A stretch of 64,000 nt of DNA from Apricaphanius iberus (taxonomy: Eukaryota > Chordata > Actinopteri > Cyprinodontiformes > Aphaniidae): contig JAPXFQ010000899.1 in the NCBI GenBank assembly GCA_028564705.1, positions 558,001 through 622,000 of the forward strand. Direction: 5' to 3'. The position numbers were made by a program, and so were the translations under genes. Of the stretch, positions 37,673 to 50,900 are shown piece by piece (the stretch's first letter is position 1; every line of letters starts with the position of its first letter). The notes under the pieces are model-generated. The model worked only from the letters and a program-made list of their open reading frames with translations. It did no database searches and was not told where the DNA came from.

Positions 37673-37680
37673 CAACTAAC
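37617..37680. repeat. (CTAA)n microsatellite
   Basis: About 15 tandem TAAC units with one CCAA interruption near the end. Confidence 0.95.
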
Positions 37681-37956
37681 GTTTTTTAGCAGGATAATAA
37701 TTGAAAAAACATTGCCAAATCAACAAAGAAACAGTTCACTAAACACAAAATCAATCCTTTGCATTAATTTAAATCATGTTTTAAACACAGCAGTCTTTTT
37801 TCACTCAATGTAAATCACTTTTGTACATTTTCTATAAACGAAAAACAAAACAATATAATTTTGGACTTGTACTCTCATATCAGGGGCTGAGGGATGTTCA
37901 TGTTTAGCATGTGACAGAATCCCACGTTATTCATGTTTTAGTTGTTGGAGACAATC

Positions 37957-37962
37957 TTTAAT
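37957..37962 (-). terminator. candidate arl14 polyadenylation signal
   Basis: Minus-strand ATTAAA about 350 nt past the arl14 stop, followed by a short GT/pyrimidine stretch (TTGTCTCC). No closer AATAAA was seen; weak support. Confidence 0.3.
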
Positions 37963-38309
37963 CTTTACAGTTTTACACATTGAGATTTAGACCAAATAAA
38001 TTGTTTCAGCTTATATCGGTGGGTGAGTGTTGATTTTGTGAGGAGAATGCATGGATAAACAGATAACAGATAATCCAAACGCGAACTGGCATTTTTTGTC
38101 TGACAGTTTTCCTCTAAATGAACCAGATATTCGAAGATTATCCTAGGATCCGTGTAGCTTATTTTCTCCAACTGAAAATGATGTATCTGGACCACAATGA
38201 CATGTTGGTCCATGCAGGAGATTACATCTAACATCTTTGTTTGTGCAATGATTTAGCCTCGTAAATGCCTCATTTAGGACGTAAGAAAGAACCATGGACA
38301 ATTTATAAA

Positions 38310-38618
38310 TCAGCTACCACAGAGAATGGCTTGTCTGGCTGCCGTGAAACTAAATCCTTTTGATCTTATCTTCACCTTAATGTCCTCTTGAGTCTGTCTC
38401 AGTGGGTTTTTCATCAGATAGACTATTCTTCTAAAACCTTCTTCAACACCCATGCCAGTGGTGGCCGAACATGGCTGGATGAACCATGCTCTGCCTTCAC
38501 ACACTCTCTTCAAGTCCAGTTTCTGGCAAAGTGTTTCTGGGCACTGAGCACTAGGAAGATCCTGTTTGTTGGCCAGAATCACAAGAGGAACTCCTTTCAG
38601 ACTGTGGTTTCTCAGGAT
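38310..38618 (-). CDS. arl14: arl14 coding exon 2 with stop
   Basis: 102 codons plus TGA, starting [20 protein letters not shown] after acceptor ATTTTAG. Contains G4 NKQD and the G5-like SAT. The C-terminal [20 protein letters not shown] region extends past the human end and is unfamiliar. Confidence 0.9.
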   Translation of the reverse strand: MLRNHSLKGVPLVILANKQDLPSAQCPETLCQKLDLKRVCEGRAWFIQPCSATTGMGVEEGFRRIVYLMKNPLRQTQEDIKVKIRSKGFSFTAARQAILCGS

Positions 38619-39967
38619 CTAAAATGTAAAAGGAGAGGACACTATTATTTGGATGTTAAATAAAAATGAAAGAAATACATCTACATATGAGACATTTTAT
38701 AGTTTATGTAGTTTATGTGCTTAGAATATGTGCCCTTTATGTATTGGATCTGGGGTCTCATTGGGTCGGATAATTGTTCAAGCAACATTCTACGCCAAGT
38801 TTGGGATTTATAGAAAAGAATGGTTTAAAAAATGTGAGCAGCTTTAAGCACACTAAGGACCTTGTTTACACACATTTTGGATACTGACAGCACAGCTGGT
38901 GAGATGGGTGTTCCTTCTCCTTCTAGCTTTCTTCTCAGTTTGACACATTTATAAGTCTAGTTCATAAAACCCCTTTGTTTAAACTCTTGAGAAATCATTA
39001 AATTCCTGATAAGTCTTAAATTTGAAATAGTTTGATTATTTTTAAATTCCCCCTCATACACTCCCACTTTTGACTAATGTAGTTTGTAGATTAGAATTAG
39101 ATTCTTTTTGTTTGGGTTTATTTGTAATGATCTAAATTAGAATCAAATAGACATTAATTTGATTAATAAAAAAGATAATCCTTGATGACGAGATACTGTA
39201 AGTTTGTTTTGGATATTCTTCTCATTTCAGTGGAAAGGTAATCATGGAGGTCATCCTAAAATATATCTAGCCTAAATCCTGAGAAATATCTAAAATATCT
39301 TTGCTTTTTCATTTGATGGAGATTATTCAATGAATTAGTAAATAATTCCCAGTTTAGACTAATTTTTTTCATATTTACGAACTTAAATGTAAGTTATTTA
39401 TGTACTTTGATGTAGTTTAACAAAGGATTCAATGCTGTTTATATTAAAAACAAGGTATTCTCATTTAAAAGTTTACAGTTCGAAATTGTAGCATAAACAG
39501 CAAAAAAATATTAAAACTTAAAAGAAACATTAAAAATCTACTGTTTTCTATACAATATGAAATAATTCAGTATTAAATGACAAATGAAGGAAATTATATC
39601 TCGAATGCCTCTTAATAAAAGTGAGCAAATAAATGTTCACTGATTCTATTACCCGATGGAGCTCCTTGCGGGCCTCATCCAGCCGCTTCCCATCCCAGCT
39701 ATCCACCACAAACACCAATCCAGCTGTGTCCAAAAAGTGATGCTTCCAGTGTGGCCTCATCTTCCTCTGGCCCCCAACATCCCACACCGTCAGTCCTGGG
39801 CTGCTCCTGTCCGTTTGCAGCATCTCTACGTTGAACCCCACAGTCGGCACCGTGGCGACGCTCTCGTTGTACTTGAGCTTGTAGAGCAGGGTGGTCTTCC
39901 CTGAGCCATCCAGGCCCAGCATGAGGACCTGCACTTGTTTCTTTGACTTGGATCCATGCATACCCAT
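38310..39967 (-). CDS. arl14: ADP-ribosylation factor-like GTPase 14, two coding exons
   Basis: ARF-like small GTPase; ARL14 is linked to vesicle and MHC-II compartment movement in mammals. Coding exons are 39967-39653 and 38618-38310 on the minus strand, joined in phase 0, giving 207 residues (human ARL14 192). GTP-binding motifs: P-loop GLDGSGKTT (about 18-26), switch I PTVGFN, G3 WDVGGQ (62-67), G4 NKQD, and G5-like CSAT. I chose the Met at 39967 because it gives Met-Gly, the myristoylation context of this family; an in-frame Met at 40009 adds 14 non-conserved residues, and a CTGCAG acceptor-like site just before the chosen Met suggests a 5' non-coding exon. ARL11 is the alternative; position between kpna4 and ppm1l supports ARL14. 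Confidence 0.88.
39653..39967 (-). CDS. arl14: arl14 coding exon 1
   Basis: 105 codons carrying the P-loop, switch I and WDVGGQ switch II. It ends at EARKELHR, then donor GTAATAG. It starts [10 protein letters not shown], so Gly-2 could be N-myristoylated. Reading past the donor adds unrelated residues. Confidence 0.9.
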
Positions 39968-40731
39968 GTCTGAAGCCTGCAGTTTAAATATAAACGATGC
40001 CGTCTGCACTGGGTGAGTTAGGACAGTGTTTGGAGAGCTTGGTGCGTCTGGTCTCTTAAGAGGACTAAGTGAACCCCTCCCTTCTGCTGGGACACAACTC
40101 CGGCGCTTTCAGTAAAACTATTTATATCAGACGTGACGATGCAACTAAGAGTGGAGGCATGCGGCCCTGCAGCCAGCACAGACACCGTGGTCACACTGCA
40201 CCTGTCCCAGGTCATCAAACACATGAGCGGCCAGGAGGTTTGTGTTCGAAACAACGAGAAGATTTCATTTCTTTCTGGCTGCATGTCCGAAGTGTTAACA
40301 TCAGTTATATTTTGGTCACACCAGACGAAAGACAAATATGGCTTTTATATTTAGAAAGGTATGTTTTGTGAAGTAGACCTTCTAAATCCTAACAAGGTTT
40401 TTAATATGGAGATATTGTTAAACTTGTTGATAAATATAATGTATGGATAAAATGTAGTTATTTTAAAATGAACTGGACGCCCATTTGCACAAATTGCTTG
40501 TTGGGAAACATATGAAACCAGTGCAATGAATATATATAGACCCCCGTGACTCTATCACACTAAAGGAAAACCTCAGATTTACTTAAAAATGTTATGTCAG
40601 GTGGTTCCACACAACTTCTTTAAGTAACTGTTAAGATACTTGGTTAAGTTACTTGGTTAAGTTTCTTTTTCCGATTCTTAGTTTTATCTAGGTTTAGACT
40701 TTAAAATAGGCCACTTAAGTACATCGATATA

Positions 40732-42438
40732 CAGTGCTCAGCATAAATGAGTACACACCCTTTAAAAAGTACAAATTCAGTCAGTAGCTCAATGAAAAAA
40801 AGAAAACTTTCCAAACTTTTCACAAGGCTGAGTTTTATTGAACGCTTATTTAACTCCATAACATGAAATTAAGGTTAGTTAACCTAACTTAGATCCCAAA
40901 ATCTTCAGTTTTATTCAAATTTGTTGAAGCAAAAATGAACATCTCGCAACAAAAAGTACTACATCTAGTATTTTTAATGAGCACTGTGATTTTCAAGGAC
41001 ATCACAAAGTCTTCTAGGAATGGAATGAACAAGTTGGCCACATATTGCAACATCTATATTTTTCCATTCTTCAAGAGAGAGTGATCCTCAACTGATTTCT
41101 TCAGTATTCAGTATTCCCCACAGGTGTTCGATTGGGTTAAAATCAGGAGACATAATTGGCCATTCAATCACCTTCAACCATTTGTCTTCTTCAGAAATGC
41201 AATGTTAGTTTTAGATGTGTGTTTTGGATAATTGTCGTGTTGGAAAATTGCACAACGACCAGGTGCACAGAGTGATGGCAGCATATTTTCCTTTAGTATA
41301 GAGCAGTACATTGTTGAGTTCATGATGCGATCAATGAAAAGCAGCTCCCCAACACCAGCAGCCCCACATAATGACACTGCCAGCACCATGCTTCACTGTA
41401 TGCACCATACATTTTTCTTTGAAATCCTCACCTTTACGACGGCAGTTTTTAAACCATTAGTGCTAAAAAACGTGATCTTTGTCTCATCACTCCAGAGTAT
41501 AGCGTCCCAGTAGTGTTAATTTTTTTCAGCATGGGCCCTAAGAAATTCTAGGCGTGCTTTTTTGGGCTTTAGGAGAGGCTTCCTTCATGGACGATAGCCA
41601 TACATGCCATTCCTCTGCAGTGTGCGTCGTATGGTGACACAGGAAACGATCACTCCAGTTTGGCTTTTCTACTGCTTTAGGTAACTGAATTGAACTCGGA
41701 AGCCGATTTTCTTCAACCCATCTCATCAGAAGACGCTCCTGTCGAGATGTTAACTTCCGTGGATGGCCTTGTAAGATGGTTGCATTTCCATCCATCCATT
41801 TTCTGAACCACTTAGTCCTCCAGGGGTCGCGGGGTGGCTGGTGCCTATCTCAAGCTGTCAAAGGGCGAGAGGCGGGGTACACCCTGGACAGGTCGCCAGT
41901 CCATCACAGTTGTTGCATTTCCATCTTTCTTAAATTTTGGGATCACTTCTGCTACATTATTTTCACTGATATGTAAAGCTTTGCTGATCTTCTTGTAGCC
42001 CTCACCTTTTTTGTGAAAATAAATAATTTCCTTTCTCAGATTTCTCTTCCATGGGGAGCCATTACTGACTGCATGAAATGAGAGGCGCTTTTCTTTGTTA
42101 ATTATGCCCTCTAATAGTCACCCGTCTGCTGGACAACTCTTAAATTAATTGGACTCATCTGTGGTTGAATGCCTGTTAATTCGAATTTTGTAGTTTTAAG
42201 TGTGGCTTTTCTCTTAAGACTATAATTGGGGTGTACTTATTTTTGCAACATGGGCTTGAACAAATGTTAGGGAAATCGCTTTTGTGTATGCAAATTAACA
42301 AATCTTGTTAGCAATCAGAGATCCACATTTGAGGGAGCATATTTTTGTATAGCATCTCATAGAAAATTTTCATTCTGAAAGGAAACCAAAGATTTTCTTA
42401 CAAATGTAGTGGGGTATACTCATTTATGCTGAACACTG
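40732..42438 (-). mobile_element. Tc1/mariner transposon, both termini present, 1.7 kb
   Basis: Termini CAGTGCTCAGCATAAATGAG and, inverted, CAGTGTTCAGCATAAATGAG, bounded by TA at 40730-40731 and 42439-42440. The minus-strand transposase is in pieces: GHPRKLTSRQERLLMRWVEE (41538-41795) and CAIFQHDNYPKHTSKTNIAF (41174-41389), with frameshifts. A SINE 3' fragment is nested at 41793-41911. Not active. Confidence 0.85.
41793..41911 (-). mobile_element. SINE 3'-end fragment nested in the Tc1 element
   Basis: The minus strand reads ACTGGCGACCTGTCCAGGGT, GTACCCCGCCTCTCGCCC, GATAGGCACCAGCC and ends in a (GGAT)n-type tail. It is flanked by GTTGCATTTCCATC at 41779-41792 and 41912-41925, a perfect 14-bp target duplication showing LINE-driven retroposition with 5' truncation. 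Same family as 501-768. Confidence 0.8.
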
Positions 42439-42439
42439 T

Positions 42440-44641
42440 ACTTTGATGTGAACCTCTTAATTGCAGTTCTGGTTGCATGTTTGAAGTAAACATCCTTCTG
42501 CAAGGTGAACCTTCACCAAAATGTCCTGTTTCAGCAGGTTTTCTCTTTCAAGACTTGAACTGAATTGCACTCATTCAAACTTCTAATCAATTTCATATAG
42601 TATCCCCGTTTTGATTTTACAAGATAACTTGCTATGCTTTCAGTCGCAGTAATTTTCTTAGCAGCAGTCCGCCTTACAGTTCCATTACACACTACGCTTC
42701 TGGTTTTCATTTCTGTAGGTGTTGTGCCTTTTATGGACATGTCAAAAACATTTTTAGTGGTAGTAGCATCGCTGCTTAGAAATTCCTGCAGTACCATCAT
42801 TCAATAGTTCAGTGGAAGAGAAGAAAAACCTGAAAACTATTGTGTTGAGGTCATGGGAAAGCTTAAAGTATTTTTTACGTTAAAATCTATACAAGAGGGA
42901 AAAGAAAGGGTTGATGTTTTATGCTTACATTTAAATGTGTAAAAAAAAATGCAAAAAGACTAGAAAAGCATATTTATATTCTTGTTTTCATTTTATTGGC
43001 GCTCCTGTTCCCATTCCAGGATAAAATGTACATTACATTTGATAGTTTTTGGGGTAATTATTTGTAACATTATTCTAAGACTATCATATCTAATTGAAAC
43101 TACAAATGATATTCATTAAAAAAAATAGATAAAATGACAATCATTGCTTTAATGTCACCATTATGATTTACAGCATGAATTAGTTTTTTTGTTTTTTTAT
43201 TTTTTACAGTTCAGTAAAATCAAGAAAAACAAGTACAAATGTCAAAGACATTCTGTTAGATACATTAAATATGATTAAGGAAAACAAGTGAACTTTCATA
43301 TGCTTTTTTAAAAATTGTGTTGAAAACCAAGTATCAGGGTGATATGAACACATCGACAGTATGTACATTCATTTTACAATTTTATGTCTTAGAGATATCC
43401 TTTAATGCTCCAAGTTTGAATTTACAAGATATGACAATAAGGTCGAGCCTCTTGTGCAGCGTGGTCGTCTGGTTTAAAAAAACAAACAAATTAAATGGAC
43501 GGGTAGTTTTGGCAGCAGAACATAAAAGTAAGGCAACAGCAGCACATCTTAGTCAAAAATCTTTTATAAATGAACACAACTAAAATGTGAACCTCTGTCT
43601 CAATAAAGGTGAAATTGTTTTTAAAAGTTCACATAATAACCTGTCACATAAAGCATACTATCCTTTTATTTACTGTTACTGTAACAGAATTACACTTTAA
43701 AAAAATAACTGGCATGTTTATCTCATACCTGTCTTGACAGAAGTATAAATGAATAAAATCTGCCTGCATTAAGTGAAATTTAATGGACAAATAATTAGCA
43801 GTCAGCAGTAATGTGAAGTCCTGCATTATCATTCCACTGTGAATCCACACAGAAACCTTCCATCCCTCTCCGACAAGCTGTGGTTACGATATTACACATT
43901 ATTATTAGTCACAGATGTGACCTGTGCTGAAACAGGAGAGCTGATCAGTATCAATAGTGTTACAAGATGCAAACAAGAAAAATTCATCTGATCTGAAATA
44001 AGACCAAAAATACCATAAAAAAGCAAAAAACAGGATAGCTAAATTCAGAGTCCTCTATTCTTACACCACATACACCAAATGTGATATAAAAATGTGATCA
44101 GTTCTATTGCTGTACAGGTTAAGAGGTTATTTTAGCATAGGCAAAAAGTAGCTTTTGTGTTACTTATGAAAATATTTAATTGTTACTGCAGTTATTCATG
44201 TCTACTCGACAAAAAAAGGGGAAAAAGCCATGTTGGAACAACCAATCTCAGTGGCATTTTAAACCAAGAAAAAAAAAAGTTAAAATATGAACAGCAAAAG
44301 GACACAATCATCTTGATACAGATGAGACTGTCATGTTTTTATTTAACAAAGAGAAATCCACTGGTTTGTCTCAATAAAAACCCCTTTTTGAAAGGAATTC
44401 AAAATAACTCAAAATTCATGAACCACAGCTGTATAAAACACTATTTGCATAACAGCAACCCTGCTCATATTAGCGCCTAATAGGTAATGCCAAGCCTAAA
44501 TTAAACTCGTTTTTAATTAAAACAAAAAAGACAATGGAGGATGCTGATGTGAGGTCTGAAGGGCAGAGTGCAGTGAATATCTGTGGTGAATTTTGCACTC
44601 CAAAAACGGTGTTTCCTAACTGATGCCCTCAACTCAAAATC
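42440..44641 (-). other. probable ppm1l 3' UTR and downstream spacer
   Basis: AT-rich sequence without recognisable coding frames or transposons. Minus-strand AATAAA at 43670-43665 is followed by a GT-rich stretch (ATGTGACAGG, TATTATGTG) and is the best poly(A) candidate; other AATAAA-like hexamers exist. The 3' end is not determined. Confidence 0.35.
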
Positions 44642-44985
44642 CTACTTCTTTTCACCCGCCTTGCCTTTAAATTTGACCACCATGACGGTGATGTTGTCGG
44701 GGCAGCCCCGGTAGAAGGACTGGAGGACGATGCTCTTTGCTCCGAAGTGCGGCTCGTCCAGTCGCTCCCTGATGAAGCGGACTGCCTCCTCGTTGCTGAA
44801 GGTGTCCCACAGGCCGTCCGAGGCCAGGATCATGAACTCGGGCTGCAGCTTGTTCAGGTCAAAGGACATGATGTCGGGATCTGGGACAATCACGTTGAGG
44901 TTTTTCAGCGGGTAGTCGCCCAGGGAGCGCGACATGGCAAGGATGCCCTGGACGCGCCACGAACCGTTGAAACTGATGAAGCCGC
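44642..44985 (-). CDS. ppm1l: ppm1l coding exon 4 with stop
   Basis: 113 codons plus [23 protein letters not shown], then [29 protein letters not shown] and [13 protein letters not shown], ending GKAGEKK. The last seven residues differ from human. Acceptor TCTCGCAG. Confidence 0.97.
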
Positions 44986-47900
44986 CTGCGAGAAAAAACA
45001 GGATGAGAGATCGAACAGGAAAAGTGGGAGAAGAGGAGGTACAGGTGCTGGTAAGTTAATAAATATTCTTGCAGTTATCTGAAGAACAAAGACATATTAT
45101 TGTAGATGCATCTTGAGATTGCCCTTCTTTAAATTTACTGTCAACCATCCCCTGACACTCTTTACTATACAGGTGCTGGTTATAAAATTACAATAAAAAA
45201 AAGCAGTTATTCATTTTAGTACTTCCATTCCAAAAATTAAACTTTTATATTAGTTTCATGCGTTACACACAGACTGATATTTTTCAGATGTTTATTTCTT
45301 TTAATTTTGATGATTATAACTGACAACTAATGAAAGTCCCAAATTCAGTATCACAGAAAATTTAAATACCAATTAAGACCAACACAAAAAAGCAATTACT
45401 GCAGCAATGCGGCGTGGCATGGAGACCATCTGTCTGTTGCACTGCTCAGGTGTTATTAGAGCACATGCAGCTCTGATGGAGGCCTTCAGCTCTTCTGAAT
45501 TGTTGGGTCTGAAATGTATTACATGTTTCCCTTCACAATACACCAATACATTTTCTATGAAGTTAAGGTCAGGTGAGTTTGTTGGCCAATCAAGAACAGG
45601 GATAGCATGGTCTTTAAACCTGGTACTGGTAGCTTTGGCAGTGTGTGCAGGTAACAAGTCCTATTAGAAAATGAAATCTGAATCTCTATAAAGTTGGTCA
45701 GCAGCAGGAAGCATTAAGTGCTCAAAAACTTCCTGACAAACGGTTGCGATAACCTTGGACCTCAGAAAACACAATGGACCAACACCAGAAGATGACATGG
45801 CACCCCAAACCATCACTGACTGTGGAAACTTTTCACTGCACCTCAAGCAACATGGATTATGTGCCTCTCCTCTCTTTCTCCAGACTCTGGGACGTTGATT
45901 TCAAATGGAAATACAACATTTACTTTCAGAGAACATAACTTTGGACCACTCAGCAGCATTCCAGCCCTTTTCATCTTTAGCCCAGGCAAAACCACTTCTT
46001 ACGCCGTCTCTTGTTCAAGAGTAGCTTGACACAAGGAATGCAACAGCTGAAACCCTCGTCTTCTATAAGTCTGTGGGTGGTGGTTCTTGAAGCACTGACT
46101 CCAGCTGCAGTCCACTCTCTGTGAATCTACCCGACATTTTTAAAGGTTTTTTTTTCTTTCACAATCCTCTCCCCGGTGCGTTTATCCCTATTGCTACTAG
46201 ACTTTCCCTACCACATCTGGTCTTCCCCTTTGCCTCCATTAATGCGCTTGGACACAGAGCTTGGTGATAAGCCAGTCTCTTTAGCAATGACCTTTTGGAT
46301 CTTTCCCTCATTTTGCAAGGTGTCAATTGTCGTCTTTTGAAGAAGTGTCAAGTCAGCATTCTACTCTATGATTGTGTAGCCTACAGAACTAGACTGAGAC
46401 ACCATTTAAAGGCTTATGCAGGTGTTTTGAGTTAATTAGCTGTAGTTTGAGCTGTGTTAATTGGAGTGTGGCACTAGATGTCTTCAATATTGAAGATTTT
46501 ACACAATATTGTAATTTGCTGAGATGCTGAATTTGGGACTTTCATTAGTTGTCAGTTATAATCCTGAAAATTTGAAGATATAACCATTTTAAATATATCT
46601 GTGTAATGAATGAATCCAATATAGAAGTTTCACATTTTGAAAGGAATTACTAAAATAAACTTTAATGATATTCTAAGTTTATGACCAGCACTTGCATAGT
46701 AAAGAGTGTCAGGGGGTGATTGACAGTAAAGTTAAAAATAAGAGCAATTTTAGGCTGCATCTAAAATAATAAACATCTCTGTTCTTTAGATACAGAAGCA
46801 GGAATTTTTATTAACCATCAATGAAACCAACAAATTTACATTTGAACTGAACTTTAACATAGATCATAGCCACCAGCATGTTTTTGATACATTTTTCAGC
46901 TCACAGAAGTATTTAGGTTGTATATGCTTTACTTCATGTCCTATCCTGGTGAAAAAGCTGAATCTCATCTATATATGCAGTAAAAGCAAGCAGATGAAAT
47001 GGAGATTTCCAACTTGGTCATAAAGCCCTCTATTTCTTAGTGTGCCGTCCTAACAGCAGGGCTTCGGAAAAATCTGAAAACAAAACCAGCTCGGTGTATT
47101 TTTCCACAATAAAGTCCCTCGTAGGGACATTACATCATGATTCAGGAAGTTAAGGTAATGATACACATTATCGGTGATTTCTTTTTCATGATTATGTGTT
47201 TTCTGCTTATTTCATTCCATTATTACTTTGTGTAATCATTTATTTAAAAAGCAGGATTTAACCAAAATATCCTTAAAGGCAAACATGAAGTATTACCACA
47301 AATAAGACAACAAAATTCATATAACTAGAAACTGAATTTAACACTCCTAATAATGTCGGTGAGGAGTAGTCAAAAAAAAACCTTTACTACATCATTGCTT
47401 AACATAAAATAGAAAGAAAAAACATTAGGAGGTATTTCTGTTTCAGCAACCTTAGAAATCTAACATTTGAATTATATGATCCATTGAATCAAATTATTAA
47501 TTCAATTGGACAATTTCTTAATGGATTCGAGTTAGGGCTGCACAATTAATCTGATTTTGATCGTGATCACAATTTTGGCGGCCACAATTAAATGAACCTA
47601 ATCGTGAATAAAATTTACATTCAAAATGCGAGCTTCACTGTGTGCCTCTTCATCATACACTGCCTCAATCAATAGTCTGCCAACCACCAGGGAACAAACG
47701 CATGGCTAAAGCTTCATTAAGCTGACCAAATAAAAACTGCGCACATGCCACTCAGCACTCATAATGGCTGCACTGCGCTTGCTACGTAGCAGATGAAAAG
47801 GAGTATTTGAGCAATGTAGTAGATCCAAATCTCCATTATGGATCTGACTAGTAAGCAGAAAGTTCCCGAAAGTGTACTACCGCCACAGTAAGCAGCCGGT

Positions 47901-50900
47901 GGATGCTACGCTATCCCACAATGCAGCGGACGCCCCGAAATCATAGAAGAAGAAGGACCTACCTAAATGTAGATGTAGCGATGTTACTGAATATGTAATT
48001 GTTTTTTGACTGATTAAACATTTAAGTTGTTAAGTCATTCCAGACAAAATAACGGCTAGAGGATGGTGGGACCACAGGCGAACGTAACGTAAACATCTGG
48101 GTCAACAGAACAGTCATATGGGTCAAAGGACATAAAATGGTGGATCAGTATGTCTAATATCATGCCTATTACACGATTTTTTGCTATGCAGTATGAGGTG
48201 AGTAATAGTTGCTACACTTTGAGATTGCACTCTGCAATAACATTTAGCTTGTACTTTTAAACATACACACATACATACACATATATATACCCACACATAT
48301 ACATACACACACACACACACACACATGTACATATATTTTTGTTAGTTTTTTGCATTATTAATCATCTATTCTAAAGTTGTATTTTTCACATTTTTAAAAG
48401 GTATAATAGGTGCAATAAAAAAAATAGATATTTTACAGGACTGGATGAATGATCGTGATTAATAATTGTGATTACAATATTGATCAAAAATCATCATGAT
48501 TATTTTTTTGGACATAATCGTGCAGCCTTAATTCGAGTGTGACAGAAAAACTGAACTGTATTAGACTGATCACTGGATTTTACATAAATGGATATATTTT
48601 TGTTTAAATCGTTTTGTCTTGTAAAGTTCCTTCAGATGACTTTGTGCAATTGGTTATCTTGGGATAACGTTAAACTCAAAGTGACGAAATTTGCAGGCCT
48701 CAAAAACTGATTTGGATTTTGACTTTTGCAAATTAAACCAATTTTTTTTTAACCTTTTCTTTGATCAGGTCTTCAATATATGCTGTGTTAATATTTAAAA
48801 CATGATGGGATGCGTTAATGTGAATACTCTACCACTGTTTCCTCTGTGAAGGAACACTGTAATTTAGAAAAAAGAAAATTTAACATGTAAGTGGATTTTT
48901 CCTGTCTTAAAATTCTGTATCAACAAAATTCCTGTTTTTGGTTTTTGATGCCAAGTTTTAAGATCCCTCAAATAAATAAATAAATATACATATTCTTCAA
49001 AACACACATTCAGAATATCCTTCAATTTAAATTGATCATCGTTTCAATATCTTATTTTATTTTAGTTTTTTCTCCATTTTCTTTATTTCAGTAACCATTG
49101 ATGGAGCTCTGCCCACATGGATAGCGTAGTGTGGACGTGGGTGACCAGGGTGGCACCAAAAACAGTCAGTCTTTTGAAAAATCATTATAAATACAGTGAT
49201 CATAATAAAGACATATCCCAAATAAAATGTGTAAAACATGTTAATGGGTAGAATCCCAGTGGTCAGTCCAATTATGCCTCATGTCATGGCATTGAAAAGG
49301 CATTAAAGGTCATGGGTGGAAAAGGAACCCCCCCCCCCAAAAAAAATAAAAAAAACAACTCAAAGCAAACCCCCCCCAAAAAAGCAGGATGATGCTGGTG
49401 TGCCACTAGCTACCTTTAGATGTGAAAAATATCTTTAAACCGATTCCGATCACAGTTCAAATAAGAATTTGACTGTGTAAATTGGCGCTCAACAAATACA
49501 TCAGATTTTGACGAGCACAGAGCCATCTAAAATACAGGAAACGACCACGGAGAAAGTCATACCAGACTTCCTTTGTAAACAAATATAGCTGTGTGCTTTT
49601 AAAACAGTAAGATGTTCTTCAGAGCATAATTGTATTTTTCATGATCACAGTTTTATATCTACAGGCCTTCATTTTTATGTACACAAATAATAAACAAAAT
49701 CCCTTTTTTTATGCTGACATATTGTACATCTACGCATGACCTAACAGACCTAACCCACCCGTCTAAGTCGGAATGAAATTCTGATATGAGTGATTGTGAT
49801 CGGGTCAGAGTAATCTGAATTACGTGTGTACATGAATTTTTATTCCGATCAGGTTTTTAATCTTATACTTGTGTCCATGTAAACGTGGCTAATGTTGCCT
49901 TTGTGAGCCTTAGTTTTCCCCCCACCAAATAAGGAGACACACAGTGAAATACTGATATAGTTAATTTCCTTTAGGGCGGGGGCAAACATTTGTGCTCAGG
50001 GTATCAAAATGGCTAGCGCTGCCCCTGTCAGCAGCTACTGTTTTCTTTGAACTGTGCGCCACTCTAACCAATTCCTTTCTGGCTCAAGGATAAATAACGT
50101 ATCCTGATTAAGATTCTGGTTCATTTTTTGCTGAAAACGATCAGGTTTCACTAACAGACAGATCAACTGAAACAGCAGCGTCTCCGTTTATTTAAGCATT
50201 TGTTAAAGGGAAGCCGTTTGTGTGCGTGGAAATCAATTTAGGAATGAAGCTTTCGCGAATCCTTTCTCCGTACATCTGTTGGACTCTACAACTGGAACTG
50301 CTCCTTACAAACCCAATAAGGTTTACACCTCTGCTGTCAGTTCCACTGTTTGACATTTCTGCAGCACATCTGTTTTTTTTTACTTTAAACTGTTACTTTA
50401 TTTGTAATACACAACTACTTATGCAAATTCTGTCAATATTCTGTTTATAAATTATCGCACTCAAATGCACGTTCTAAGCCGGGTACGCCACTTTATTTTT
50501 GAAAACTGTAAAGTACTTAATGTGTCCTTAATGTACACACATTATATACTTTTTCAACCTTTCTTGTTCGATCCTAAATTCTGCCATCATCTGAAAGTTT
50601 GCGTCATTACAGCTGAATTTCCATCTTTGTGGGACACTAAAGCGGATGTTCCCAAGCTTCCCGGTCTCTGACCCACAAAATATCAAAGTCAGAAGCGTGT
50701 GACCCCAACTCTTGATGGAACACACAAGCACTTTTTCTGAGTCACTTAAAAAGTGGTACAATGACAACAAAACCAAAATCAAACACCAATATATTGAGCA
50801 ATATATGATGTTTTTATCAATTCAATTTAAAATAAATCCTTTTTTCAATTTATAGACTGCAGATGAAACTTTGGGAACCGCTGCACTAAAGGATTTATTC

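Noticed and set aside
37617..37680. Regular short tandem array as a CRISPR-like structure
   Set aside because: Four-base CTAA units without spacers, in a vertebrate genome.
48123..48332. Frame encoding cysteine/valine/tyrosine repeats
   Set aside because: Translation of a CA/TA microsatellite inside a hAT element.
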